Source: Criblamydia sequanensis CRIB-18
GTDB lineage: Bacteria; Chlamydiota; Chlamydiia; Chlamydiales; Criblamydiaceae
NCBI RefSeq assembly: GCF_000750955.1
Contig: NZ_CCEJ010000005.1
Span: 183,090-247,089, forward strand
Length of the DNA stretch: 64,000 bases
Reading direction: 5' to 3'
Numbering within the stretch: the first letter of the stretch is position 1; the number at the start of each line of letters is the position of its first letter. Made by a program: the position numbers and the translations under genes. This document shows positions 9,801 to 17,949 of the stretch, piece by piece. The notes beneath the pieces were generated by a model that saw only the letters and a list, made by a program, of their open reading frames with translations, had not been told where the DNA came from and ran no database searches.

Positions 9801-10596
9801 CTTCTTCCTCAATAAAAACTTGTAGCGAAGCGCTCACTGTTTTTAATGAGGGAATGATAGAAGATAGCTTTTCCATCGGGAATTCAAAACGGAAACGAAA
9901 ACTCTGAAAAATTGCCTCGATCTGGTGGGGAAGCTCATTTTGTCTTTCTACAAATAAAACTTCATATTTATTATTTTCTATTTGCTCAAGAAAACAACGC
10001 TTTCCAAAATCATTCCAAAAAGAAAACTCAAACCGCTGCTTTTCATTAATTTTTCCTTCTTGCCATAAGAGTCTCTCCTCTTCTGTAAGCGACAAATAGC
10101 TTAAAGATCCTTCTTGGAGAGAAGCCCTATTTTTAAAAACCTCTTCAATGAGTTTTTTCCCTTCATCCGATAGAGGTTGAAAGTAAAATCGACAACTCGA
10201 AGATTCGTTCTTTGCTTTAAGTTCATTTTTTGGAGAGATTATAAAAAGATCGGGGTCTTCGTGAAAGCAATCTTCGGCAAGCTGAAAAAGAGCTCTCCAA
10301 AAACTATGGAGGTAGAGCATGTGCAAAGGCTCTCCGCTTCTACCTATAATCCATAGATAAGAGGCTGCGATATGGACGCATTTTTCCTCCTCACTATCGC
10401 ATATCGGACAAAAGCTATCGTGAAGAAAGCCAAGGTCGTCTACTTGCAAAAACGTCCAAATGAGCTGCCCTGTAGGCGGATCTAAAATTTCGACTTGATA
10501 AGCCCCTTGCGCAAATTCCGCATCTTTTGGCGGACTTAGAGCCAATAATTTTTTGGCTTCTTCCTTAAAGGGTTTTAAGATCTCAGGCAGACTCAT
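6895..10596 (-). CDS. SNF2/RapA-type DEAD-like helicase with N-terminal SWIM-like zinc finger
   Basis: A 1233-residue protein. A zinc-finger-like motif near the N-terminus (C63, C66, C73, H75 in CPICDSEEEKCVH) resembles a SWIM domain. A long family-specific middle region (about 100-750) follows, then a Snf2 motor at about 770-1220: Walker A DDMGLGKTHQ, the DEIQ box, TGTPIENNLSEL, and motif VI in ATDRVHRYGQTRGV. Such proteins translocate on double-stranded DNA using ATP and remodel protein-DNA or RNA polymerase complexes. SWIM-Snf2 proteins are known in Chlamydiae, where a link to the histone-like proteins and the SET-domain methylase has been suggested; that link is not visible here. No Shine-Dalgarno is evident before the ATG. 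The upstream region holds a large palindrome. Confidence 0.92.
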   Translation of the reverse strand: MSLPEILKPFKEEAKKLLALSPPKDAEFAQGAYQVEILDPPTGQLIWTFLQVDDLGFLHDSFCPICDSEEEKCVHIAASYLWIIGRSGEPLHMLYLHSFWRALFQLAEDCFHEDPDLFIISPKNELKAKNESSSCRFYFQPLSDEGKKLIEEVFKNRASLQEGSLSYLSLTEEERLLWQEGKINEKQRFEFSFWNDFGKRCFLEQIENNKYEVLFVERQNELPHQIEAIFQSFRFRFEFPMEKLSSIIPSLKTVSASLQVFIEEEEERLIHAWYDEKEGVLHLPYKAKEENKIGKNESFVIGDFAYIPNVGFFPRSFKSENKDKRIHGESIGQFLDEYLFKLGKEFGGFPLDKKPVHLKYDLKFDDKWNLDLEPYLFEMKDLLLPFSQLFGDWAFIQTKGFFKLDKKSLEKLPKKVPEEEISAFITKYKSFLNEMPGFHIFVSSLEEMLAYSVDKSGRLTFGAKLHFHAGTLKTKEFGNYLYIEGQGFYQKKPQTAPLSIRPGLSLAKEQVPLFIKERREELKLIPHFFTQFPPIIKSWMELKIETPETLELKPHFELAKDLTWQQVILYDDVVYVRDKGFYELPPHLRLPESYKQDLKIPKEKVLSFLQNELAGLKRVIPYYDDRIKKPSLIKAFIKQITKEGSQYGLSIYYQTEYGEVALREILEALFQKKDFIFSNAGLINLKEINYRWLKSLKKKQIDPKKNRILLSPLDFYKVDAFLDLELKVDPKDLKKSQEILDELRSFRPHLMPNLSELKSQLRPYQETGVFWLFFLYLHGLSGLLCDDMGLGKTHQSMGLISAIFSLNNENSKPKPKILIVCPTSVMYHWREKLNEFMPLIKVFSYHGQKRALKDFEGHDIFLTTYGILRSDAKEISKIAFDLLICDEIQIAKNSISRVHQALISINAFMRVGLTGTPIENNLSELRALFEIVLPGYMPPEKEYKEYFQKAIEKENDDNRKKTLRRLIHPFVLRRIKKEVLEDLPEKTEEVSHCDLTDKQLVLYNEVLSKSREKILHEIDNYSKPVPLVHIFALLTHLKQICDHPAVFLKKPFLYNEFESGKWNLFIELLSEALESGQKVVVFSQYLAMLDIMELYLQEKGIGFASLRGATLQRGREVSRFNKDPECKVFLASLLAGGLGIDLTAGSIVIHYDRWWNAAKENQATDRVHRYGQTRGVQVFKLVTKNTFEERIDAIIKKKAALLSEVIIQEDFRFMKEFDRSDLKALLEFASIDP

Positions 10597-10982
10597 GATA
10601 TATAAAAATTTTTATAATTGGCTATTTTGAAGGTATACCGAAGGCATTTCAAAAGTTGGTTTTTAGCTTTGCCGGTATCCTGGCCTTTAAATCGGGCTGC
10701 ATCGCACTTGGCCTTTAGGCAGGCGCTGCTTCGCCGCCGGCAAACCTGATTTAAATTCGAGTCATCGGCTTTGTTAAAATTCCAACTTTTGAGATACCTT
10801 CGGTATAACAGTGAATCTTTTTTAATCCTACTATTTCTATTAAACTGAGTCAAATCTGTTGTTGAAATTTCATAAAAACATATAAACTAATAAACTAGCA
10901 TAGTTAATTATTTAAACCAATTAATCTGATATTAATATTACTAAATTAAAATATAAGACAAAAACTAATCCAAGGCAAAACT
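10597..10982. other. Intergenic region holding a MITE-like palindrome and the promoter of the secreted-protein gene
   Basis: The first half is occupied by the palindrome at 10632-10809. The second half (10810-10982) is AT-rich and leads into an AAGGC ribosome site for the gene at 10983. No tRNA or other RNA gene is recognisable. An open frame through the palindrome on the minus strand is explained by the repeat itself. Confidence 0.6.
10632..10809. repeat. 178-bp long imperfect palindrome, MITE-like
   Basis: The outer ~44 bases of each side are inverted copies: left GGTATACCGAAGGCATTTCA and onward to 10675, right arm 10766-10809, with about 10 mismatches. Pairing resumes further in (TTTAAATCGGGCTGC near 10687 against 10742-10757 reversed), and a GC-rich hairpin with GGCAGGCGCTGCTTCGCCGCC sits at the tip. 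The whole unit could fold into one cruciform or RNA hairpin. It carries no gene. Its end sequence differs from that of the family at 36 and 59 kb, so it is a second family. It lies directly upstream of the SNF2 gene (36 bp from its ATG). Confidence 0.75.
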
Positions 10983-11330
10983 ATGAAACAACTCATTTTA
11001 AAAACTTTTCTTACTGGTTTTGGAGCCCTTGCTTTTTTTGCTCCTTGGCAAGCGGAAGCTCTAAAAATCAAAGTTCAACCAAGCCTTTCTTTTTTCCAAT
11101 CTTACGGACACGTAAGAGAAGAGCCGGTAGTGGTACAACCCGTTCAACCTGTTATGGTTCAGGAAGTTTATTATACACACCCTTATCCACCTCAAAGAGT
11201 TCCGGTTCTTGTCCCGGCACCTGTTTATAATGTTTATTACCCGCCGCAAAGAGTCGTTTATCATCCGCCTATGCACTATAGAACACATTCCCATAGCACT
11301 AATTTCGGACTGACTTTTAAATTCAGATAA
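10983..11330 (+). CDS. Small secreted Pro/Tyr/Val-rich protein
   Basis: A 115-residue protein with a clear signal peptide (basic MKQLILK, hydrophobic FLTGFGALAFFAPW, likely cleavage after the AEA near residue 26). The mature part is low-complexity, rich in Pro, Tyr, Val and His, with recurring PPQRV and YYPPQRVVYHPP-like units, and ends in an amphipathic NFGLTFKFR. That last segment, with its terminal aromatic-x-Arg, looks like a beta strand inserted in or leaning on the outer membrane. I do not recognise a family. The start has AAGGC about 7 nt upstream and a strong terminator follows, so the gene is an independent unit. A surface or periplasmic structural role is a guess. Confidence 0.65.
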   Translation: MKQLILKTFLTGFGALAFFAPWQAEALKIKVQPSLSFFQSYGHVREEPVVVQPVQPVMVQEVYYTHPYPPQRVPVLVPAPVYNVYYPPQRVVYHPPMHYRTHSHSTNFGLTFKFR

Positions 11331-11340
11331 TAAATCTACT

Positions 11341-11372
11341 AACCCGATTTGCATTATGCAATTCGGGTTTTT
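11341..11372 (+). terminator. Rho-independent terminator of the secreted-protein gene
   Basis: AACCCGATTTGCA (11341-11353) pairs with 11357-11369 over a 3-nt loop (one mismatched pair) and is followed by a T run. It lies 10 bp after the stop codon. Confidence 0.85.
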
Positions 11373-11519
11373 ATCTCGATCTATTGAGACAAACCCCTTT
11401 TTCGAGCGGCATCAACCAAGCTTTACTCTCCAAAACTAAACTCCCACGGGTTTGGATTTCGCGAAGAAAATACGAAATCTTCTTTTCAGCTCCAAAGAAG
11501 AGATTTGGTCCCTCAAGGC

Positions 11520-14180
11520 TTAAAGCGCCAACCCATAAGGAATGGAATCCCCAAGAAGTTCGAGGTCTAAAGAGACGGGTAGAAGCTCTTTTGGAGCTTT
11601 TGTTTTTAAGTATTCCGATGTCTTTTGATATAGGTCATTATCAATATCAAATTCCCGAATGCCTCTTTGAGAAATTTGCATTAGCGCCGAATAATATTCC
11701 GTTCTATCGGACTCTAAAGTTAATAATTTTTTGACCCATTCTGAAGCTTCTTCTTTGGGAATGAGATTTTCAATGGAAAGACTTAAAAGTTTTCTTGATC
11801 CAAGACGTCCAATGGCGTAAAGAGAAGCGCTGTCTCTTTTCTTATTTTCATCCATATATTTAAAAAGAGCTCTCCCTAACTTAATTTTCACCTTCGGCTC
11901 TAAAAGTTCAAAAGAAGAAAGGGTTCTTGCAAGTTCTGCAATCACATAGCTATTTTGATTTTTGGTGACAATGGCACCCTCTTTATCCAAAAGCCTGGCA
12001 AGAAGCGGAATGGATATTTGATGTTGCTGGCCTTTATTCAAGCCAAGAGAAAGCCTTCTTAAAGCGATTAGCTCTTGCAAGAAAACGTCATCGCTTTTCT
12101 TCTCTTTAAACCTCTTTAAATAAATTTTCCAAAAAGAATTTATTTTTTGATCATCCATCGGGTAGCCGATGCCGGGGCGCATGAAGTAGCCGAATAAGTT
12201 CCACCATTTACTCTCCGAAACAACGGATTTCTCTTCATAAAGGGCTAGAAGCTCGCCTGCAAAATTCCTGAAGAGGGCTGTTGGAAACTCCCCTTTCTTT
12301 TTTTGTAAAAGGGTCTCAATATCTTCTAAAACGTTTTCTTTAAAAGGTTTTTCAATAAAGCCTTTTCTTAATTTTTGAGCCGCCTCCTCGATTTCTTTTT
12401 CTTCAAAAGTCCCTTCGGTTTCAGAGCGACCGTAGTGCGATTGAATTTTTGTTGGGGCGTCTAAAAAAAATTCCAGTTTCCAGGAATGCGGGGTTTTTTC
12501 GGAATCTAGACAAAGATCTAAAGTTTGAAGAGCGGTTAGATGCGCTGATAATTTAACAGAGATAGGTTGAGACAAAACTGCTCCTTTACCGTACCGGATA
12601 AAAGTCCTGACATCCGATACTTTCGTAAAACTTTCTTCATCAATGTCTACAAAAGTCCCCTGAGTATCAATAGGCCTTATAGAAGAAGATAATAAAGTAA
12701 AACTTACGGGTTCATTAGGCTTTACTTTGAAGGGTTCGCTAAAAGAAAATCTCTCATTTAAAGAGCATCCCCGGCTAAATAGGGTTAATGCTTTTTTTTC
12801 CTTCCCTTGTTGCAATACCAAATAGTAGGATTTCGGCAAGCCGGCCCTTATTTGGACACCTTCTCCTTTTTTGGAAAGAGAAAAAGAGCAAGCCCCTTTG
12901 GAGCACGCTTGATCATAATTTCTATTTTCAAGCATTTTTATCGATTGGTCAGGGTACCATGCTCTTATAGCTTCCATGACCCAATTCCTTGTCAAAGCGC
13001 TTTTAAAAACGCCGCCGTTAAATAGGATGTTTGCGGGGAATTTATCGGATGGCAGCTTGGTTTTTAGAAAACTCCCTAAATGAAATAAAAGGTTTGGATT
13101 TTCTTCATAAGGTAAACCAAAAGTTTTTAATCCTTGCCGGCTTTTTGATTTTACATCAATAGATTCCAAAGGGACATATTTAAAAAAGCCATTTTGTAAT
13201 AATAAGAGAGCTTCTTTGGTGTTTAATGTAATTTTTATCGTATTGGCAATGACTGAAGATGAGCTTCCCTGAAGCAATAGCGAATATTCTTCTTTGGGGT
13301 CTAATCCCATAAATTCTTCTTTTATCTCTTTCACTTTTCGAACTAATTTTTGAAAGAGAAAGCTATCTATTGCTTTTAGAAAATTCCCATTTTCTTCAAG
13401 AAAGGTTGCCAAGCAAAGGTCCATGTTATCGCCGCCAAGAAGTAAATGTTCTCCAACTGCAATCCTAGTAAGACCTTCTTCTCCGCATTCAATCAAACTG
13501 AAGTCGGTAGTTCCCCCTCCACAGTCAACGATAAGGTTTAAGGAATTTTCCCCTAAAATCTCTTTCCAATTTTTTTTATTGTCTTGCAGCCAGGAATAAA
13601 AAGCGGCCTGCGGCTCCTCTAAAAGAGTGATATTTTTTAAGCCGGCAAGGGTAGCTGCTTGTTCGGTAAGCCTTCTTGCCTCCTCTCCAAAAGAGGCAGG
13701 GATCGTGATGATCGTTTCAAGCTCAGGCAATTCTAAAGAAATGTTTCCCTTAGAGACTTCTTTTTTCCAAGCCCACACAATATGTTCTAGAATCCTTGTT
13801 GTGGCAACAAGCGGGCTTATTTTTAAAGAACCGTCATTTAGCCCAAGAGGTAAAAAAGCTTCTTCCCGATGAGCTCCGCCATAGCAAAGCCAGCTTTTAG
13901 AAGAGGCAATCAGCCTGTCGGGTCTTTCACTGCCAAGGGCAACAGCTTTTTCCCCAATGCAGTAAGACATAGGTCTGTCGAGGTCAATTTCTTTAGGGGC
14001 CATCTCAAAAGAACTTGCAAGATAGCAGCAAGAAGGAAGGGCAGTAAGCTTTTTTAATTCCCCGGTTTTTGAAAGCTGGGGAATTAAAAAAGGTTTAATC
14101 TCTTTCTTTGCCGATTCACTATCGACAAGAGACAAGGTAGTGTTTGTTGTGCCTAAATCTATACCGACAATCAGTCTCAT
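11520..14180 (-). CDS. Hsp70-family protein with DUF3731-like C-terminus
   Basis: An 886-residue protein whose N-terminal ~440 residues form an actin-like Hsp70 ATPase: phosphate loop 1 GIDLGTTNTTLSLVD, the LEEPQAAFYSW segment, phosphate loop 2 VDCGGGTTDFSLIE, and FNGGVFKS near the adenosine site. A substrate-binding-like beta region follows (FSRGCSLNERFSFSEPF), then a long helical tail with LGRALFKYMDENKKRDSASLYAIGRLGSRKLL. The tail matches my memory of the large Hsp70 class carrying DUF3731, distinct from DnaK (about 640 residues, acidic tail absent here). It presumably acts as a chaperone on specific clients. Its ATG overlaps the stop of the alanine dehydrogenase gene by 4 bp, so the two are translationally coupled. 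Confidence 0.85.
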   Translation of the reverse strand: MRLIVGIDLGTTNTTLSLVDSESAKKEIKPFLIPQLSKTGELKKLTALPSCCYLASSFEMAPKEIDLDRPMSYCIGEKAVALGSERPDRLIASSKSWLCYGGAHREEAFLPLGLNDGSLKISPLVATTRILEHIVWAWKKEVSKGNISLELPELETIITIPASFGEEARRLTEQAATLAGLKNITLLEEPQAAFYSWLQDNKKNWKEILGENSLNLIVDCGGGTTDFSLIECGEEGLTRIAVGEHLLLGGDNMDLCLATFLEENGNFLKAIDSFLFQKLVRKVKEIKEEFMGLDPKEEYSLLLQGSSSSVIANTIKITLNTKEALLLLQNGFFKYVPLESIDVKSKSRQGLKTFGLPYEENPNLLFHLGSFLKTKLPSDKFPANILFNGGVFKSALTRNWVMEAIRAWYPDQSIKMLENRNYDQACSKGACSFSLSKKGEGVQIRAGLPKSYYLVLQQGKEKKALTLFSRGCSLNERFSFSEPFKVKPNEPVSFTLLSSSIRPIDTQGTFVDIDEESFTKVSDVRTFIRYGKGAVLSQPISVKLSAHLTALQTLDLCLDSEKTPHSWKLEFFLDAPTKIQSHYGRSETEGTFEEKEIEEAAQKLRKGFIEKPFKENVLEDIETLLQKKKGEFPTALFRNFAGELLALYEEKSVVSESKWWNLFGYFMRPGIGYPMDDQKINSFWKIYLKRFKEKKSDDVFLQELIALRRLSLGLNKGQQHQISIPLLARLLDKEGAIVTKNQNSYVIAELARTLSSFELLEPKVKIKLGRALFKYMDENKKRDSASLYAIGRLGSRKLLSLSIENLIPKEEASEWVKKLLTLESDRTEYYSALMQISQRGIREFDIDNDLYQKTSEYLKTKAPKELLPVSLDLELLGDSIPYGLAL

Positions 14181-15295
14181 AATTTTCCGATAAATTTTTC
14201 AGCGGGCGTGTAAGGGTAGCCTAAATCATGAGCTACCCCCTCATAACATACGTCTCCATAGCAAACATTTAAGCCATTTAACAAATGAGGGTTTTTAAAA
14301 GCATCATTAAGTCCGAGATTGACAATTGTTTTAACAAAAGGGATGGTTACCATTGTGAGCGCATAAGTAGCGGTTTTTGCAGCAGCACCCGGCATGTTTG
14401 TCACACAATAATGAATAATACCCTCTTCGATGTAAGTTGGTTTTTCATGCGTTGTAGGCCTTGAAGTTTCAAAACACCCCCCTTGATCAATTGAAATATC
14501 AACAATGCAAGATCCTTTTTCCATTAACTGCAGCATCTTTCGAGTCACAAGTTTTGGTGCTTTTTTTCCTTGAATCAAGACAGCTCCTATGACAAGATCG
14601 GCATCTTTTAAGCTATCCTCAATGGAAGAGGCGGTTGAAAAAATAGTTTTAACCTCACCTTTAAAAAAAGCATCGAGCCATTTTAATCTTTCAGGCTGCT
14701 TTTCGATAATAGAGACAGAAGCGCCCACCCCTTTTGCCATTCGGGCTGCTTCAAACCCGGCTGTCCCACCTCCTAAAATGACAACGTTTGCGCCGGGCAC
14801 GCCTGGAACACCGCCAAGAAGGATCCCTTTTCCTCCATTATTTACCTGCAGAGCAGTTCCGCCCATCTGTATAGAGATTCTTCCGGCTATCGCGCTCATC
14901 GGTTCTAAAAGAGGAAGTCTTCCTTGGGCGTCGGTTACAGTTTCATAGGCAATGCCAATGATCTTCTTTTTCAAAAGAGCTTCTGTTAATTCTCTATCCG
15001 GAGCTAAATGAAGGTAGCAAAAAAGAATTTGCCCTTCTCTTAAAAGGGAGATTTCTTGGCTTTGAGGTTCTTTAACTTTGATGATCATATCGGCTTCTTT
15101 ATATATCGCTTCTGCCGAAAAAAGAATCTTAGCTCCCATTTCTTCATAGAGTTGATTTGTAAAACCGATAAGCTGTCCGGCATTATTCTCAACAAATACT
15201 TGCGCTCCCATATCCGTCAATTCCCGCACCATCGAAGGGGTAGCTCCGACTCTTGCTTCGCCTTGTTTGATTTCTTTGGGTATTCCTATTTTCAT
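14177..15295 (-). CDS. ald: Alanine dehydrogenase
   Basis: A 372-residue enzyme, the usual length. The start MKIGIPKEIKQGEARVGATP, with Lys and Arg of the pyruvate site, and the Rossmann motif GGGTAGFEAARMAKGVGASV (about 173-192) are family signatures; LVIGAVLIQGKKAPKLVTR and the C-terminal NGLNVCYGDVCYEGVA also fit. It converts L-alanine to pyruvate and ammonium with NAD+ reduction in the cytoplasm. In an intracellular bacterium it would let host-derived or peptide-derived alanine feed central metabolism, or supply alanine for peptidoglycan. It is the first gene of an overlapping pair with the Hsp70-like gene. Confidence 0.95.
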   Translation of the reverse strand: MKIGIPKEIKQGEARVGATPSMVRELTDMGAQVFVENNAGQLIGFTNQLYEEMGAKILFSAEAIYKEADMIIKVKEPQSQEISLLREGQILFCYLHLAPDRELTEALLKKKIIGIAYETVTDAQGRLPLLEPMSAIAGRISIQMGGTALQVNNGGKGILLGGVPGVPGANVVILGGGTAGFEAARMAKGVGASVSIIEKQPERLKWLDAFFKGEVKTIFSTASSIEDSLKDADLVIGAVLIQGKKAPKLVTRKMLQLMEKGSCIVDISIDQGGCFETSRPTTHEKPTYIEEGIIHYCVTNMPGAAAKTATYALTMVTIPFVKTIVNLGLNDAFKNPHLLNGLNVCYGDVCYEGVAHDLGYPYTPAEKFIGKL

Positions 15296-15435
15296 TTAAA
15301 AAGACTCCGGTTGATGTGATGAGTTTTCTTTATAGCCTTTCAGTTTTTAAGATTCTTAAAGAAGCTTTATGAAAAAATTTAAGTAAAGGAAGTCTTCGAT
15401 TTCCACATCTTTAACGCTTTTATCTTAAGACTTCA

Positions 15436-16587
15436 CTAAACCGCTTTTTTAAAGGAGATAGTATCAGGAAGGGATTTTCCCATCTCGTAATAATTTGGGG
15501 AAGAACCGATAATTTGAGCTCCTCCAAGGCATTTATTGCCCTCATAAAATACGATGGATTGGCCGGGTGTTATAGCTCTTTGAGGCCTTGAAAACTTTAT
15601 GTGCAAGGTTCCATCCATCAACTTTACGACTTCACAAGCTTCATCACTTTGGCGATAGCGGATTTTGCTTGATGCCTTTAAGGGAAATTCCGGCTCTTCA
15701 CCTTTAATCCAAGTGGCTTCTTTTGCAAAAAGCTCGTCTGCATAAAGAGCTCTTGAGTCATTCCCCTGATCGACAATAAGGACATTCCTTGTTACATCTT
15801 TTCCGACAACAAACCAAGCATCGCCTTCTCCGCCAATTCCAAGGCCCTGTCTTTGGCCCAAGGTATAATAAGCAATGCCTTGATGCTGTCCTAAAACCTT
15901 ACCGGATAAGGTTTCAACATTTCCTTTTTTAATCGCTAGATACTGGCTCAAAAACTCTCTAAATTTTCTCTTTCCGATAAAACAGATCCCGGTGGAGTCT
16001 TTCTTTTTGGCATTGGCAAGACCCTTTTCTTCTGCGATCCGGCGGACCTCTTTTTTTGACATCTTACCGAGAGGAAAAAGAACCTTGGAAAGAACTTTCC
16101 CATCAATGGCATGGAGAAAATAGCTCTGATCTTTACTTGAGTCTTCCCCTTTAAGAAGGAAAAACTCGCCATTGCTTTCACTTATGTCGCAGTAGTGGCC
16201 GGTCGCTAAGAAATCGGCTCCGAGACTTAAAGCTTTTTCAAAAAGCACCTTGAATTTGATTTCGCGGTTGCAAAGGATATCGGGGTTAGGCGTTAATCCC
16301 GATTCATAGTCTTTTAAAAATTGAGCAAAAACATTGTCCTGATACTCTTTTGTGAAATTCACACTATAGTAAGGGATGCCAATAGTCTCTGAGACACGAA
16401 CGACATCGTCATAGTCTTCCTTAGACTTGCAAACCCCGTTTTCATCAGACTCTTCCCAATTGCGCATATAAAGGCCTATCACATGATAGCCCTGCTCTTT
16501 TAGAAGGAGTGCGGAAACCGCCGAGTCCACCCCCCCCGACATGCCAACTACAACTGTCCTTATTGACTTATCCGTGGGCGAGGACAT
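15436..16587 (-). CDS. mnmA: tRNA-specific 2-thiouridylase MnmA
   Basis: A 383-residue protein of normal length. The PP-loop motif GMSGGVDSAV (residues 15-24) binds ATP; the catalytic cysteines are C106 (NPDILCNREIKF) and C202 (STGICFIGKRKF); SKDQSYFLH lies between them. It installs the 2-thio group on U34 of tRNA Lys, Glu and Gln using sulfur relayed from a cysteine desulfurase. I chose the ATG at 16587, preceded by GAAGGAG about 6 nt upstream, over a start further upstream at 16611. The gene overlaps the 3' end of the symporter gene by 20 bp, so the two are probably co-transcribed. Confidence 0.96.
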   Translation of the reverse strand: MSSPTDKSIRTVVVGMSGGVDSAVSALLLKEQGYHVIGLYMRNWEESDENGVCKSKEDYDDVVRVSETIGIPYYSVNFTKEYQDNVFAQFLKDYESGLTPNPDILCNREIKFKVLFEKALSLGADFLATGHYCDISESNGEFFLLKGEDSSKDQSYFLHAIDGKVLSKVLFPLGKMSKKEVRRIAEEKGLANAKKKDSTGICFIGKRKFREFLSQYLAIKKGNVETLSGKVLGQHQGIAYYTLGQRQGLGIGGEGDAWFVVGKDVTRNVLIVDQGNDSRALYADELFAKEATWIKGEEPEFPLKASSKIRYRQSDEACEVVKLMDGTLHIKFSRPQRAITPGQSIVFYEGNKCLGGAQIIGSSPNYYEMGKSLPDTISFKKAV

Positions 16588-17827
16588 GGCCCTCTCCTTC
16601 GGTTTTAGCAATAATCACAGCGCAGCAAGTATTTCCAAGAACGTTTACAACGGTTCTAAACATGTCTAATATCCTTTCAACAGCTAAGATTAAAGCGACG
16701 CCATCGCCCGGCAAGCCGGCTGTATGCAGGATCATAACGATCGCAACGATACTTGCAGAAGGAATCCCGGCCATGCCAAAGGAGGTTAGAATAGACATCA
16801 GGATGATAATAGCTTGGAGACTGACGCTTAATTCGATACCGTAGGCCTGGCAGATAAAAAAAGTTGCGACGCAAACGTAAAGCGCTGTGCCGGATAAGTT
16901 CAGGGTCGTTGCAAGTGGCAGGGTGAAGCTCGTTATCCTATTTGAAACACCGGCCCTTCTTTCCACGCATTCAATCGAGATCGGCAAGGAAGCGGCTGAC
17001 GAGCTTGTCGAAAAAGCTGTCAAAAGCGCCGGACCCATCGCTTTAAAATGACGAATCGGGTTGACGCCGCCTAAAAACTTAAGCAGGAGGGGAAGTGCAA
17101 TAAGCGCATAGATCGCAAGAGAAATTAGGACGGTTAAAAAGAAAAAGCCGATCGGCTTAATAGAGTCCAAACCTGTTGTAGCTACAACTTTAGCAAATAA
17201 ACCGAAAACCCCGATTGGCAAGGCTTGCATGACAAGATGGGTCATGCACATCATTACTTGAAATAAGCCTTTCCAAAAACCTAAGAGCACATCGCTTGGA
17301 CCTTTTTCAATTTTCGGGATAAAAAAGCCGAAAAGGAGGCTGAAGAAAATAAGCCCGAGCATTTGGCCTTGGGAGGCCACCGCCAGAATGTTTGACGGGA
17401 TTAATTTTAGAAAGATCTGTGAAATTTTTGTAAAGGCATCCTGTTTTTCTAAATTTAAAGAAACAGCCGGGTTTTGGAAAGCTTCTTTTAAAACCATCGT
17501 ATGCCCCTCGCCGGGCGCTAAAAGGGTTACAAAAAACCAGCCGATAAGAACGGCCAAAATGACGGTGCCAATAAAAAGCGAAAAGGTTTTTATCCCAAGC
17601 GAGCCGAATGAATGTTCACTGCTCATTCTTGCAGTTCCGGTTATTATGGAAGCTGCAACGAGCGGGACCACAACCAGGGTAAGTGCATTAAGAAACAATT
17701 GACCAATCAATCCGAAAATATCGACAAGGGGGACTGAAAAAAGAGTTTTTTCGGTTCCGGCAAAAGCTCCCGCCAGGGCAGCTAACGTCATTGCAATAAA
17801 CACTTTGAAAAGCATGTGTTGCTTCAT
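16568..17827 (-). CDS. Dicarboxylate/amino acid:cation symporter (DAACS family)
   Basis: A 419-residue membrane protein of the GltP/DctA type. The features visible are the early LIGQLFLNALTLVVVPLVAASIITG (about 40-65), the serine-rich reentrant loop ALLTAFSTSSSAASLPISIE (about 265-285), the helix with NLSGTALYVCVATFFICQAYG, and the second hairpin with GMAGIPSASIV; these form the substrate and sodium site. It imports glutamate, aspartate or C4-dicarboxylates. The conserved Asp/Arg of helix 8 that separates amino-acid from dicarboxylate use could not be read with confidence. It is followed with overlap by mnmA. Chlamydiae depend on imported amino acids, which fits the role. Confidence 0.92.
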   Translation of the reverse strand: MKQHMLFKVFIAMTLAALAGAFAGTEKTLFSVPLVDIFGLIGQLFLNALTLVVVPLVAASIITGTARMSSEHSFGSLGIKTFSLFIGTVILAVLIGWFFVTLLAPGEGHTMVLKEAFQNPAVSLNLEKQDAFTKISQIFLKLIPSNILAVASQGQMLGLIFFSLLFGFFIPKIEKGPSDVLLGFWKGLFQVMMCMTHLVMQALPIGVFGLFAKVVATTGLDSIKPIGFFFLTVLISLAIYALIALPLLLKFLGGVNPIRHFKAMGPALLTAFSTSSSAASLPISIECVERRAGVSNRITSFTLPLATTLNLSGTALYVCVATFFICQAYGIELSVSLQAIIILMSILTSFGMAGIPSASIVAIVMILHTAGLPGDGVALILAVERILDMFRTVVNVLGNTCCAVIIAKTEGEGHVLAHG

Positions 17828-17949
17828 AATCTAAGACCTTTCATGATATCTTTTTTCCGTGAATTAAAGTTTCCTACAAAAATTACTTTAATCGGTTGAA
17901 TATAAAGAAAGATTATAGACGAAATTTCTGTTTCAAAGAAGTGTTTTCC

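Noticed and set aside
10593..10853. Open frame of 86 residues on the minus strand upstream of the SNF2 gene
   Set aside because: It runs through the 178-bp palindrome and has no ribosome site or family resemblance; the frame is a by-product of the repeat.
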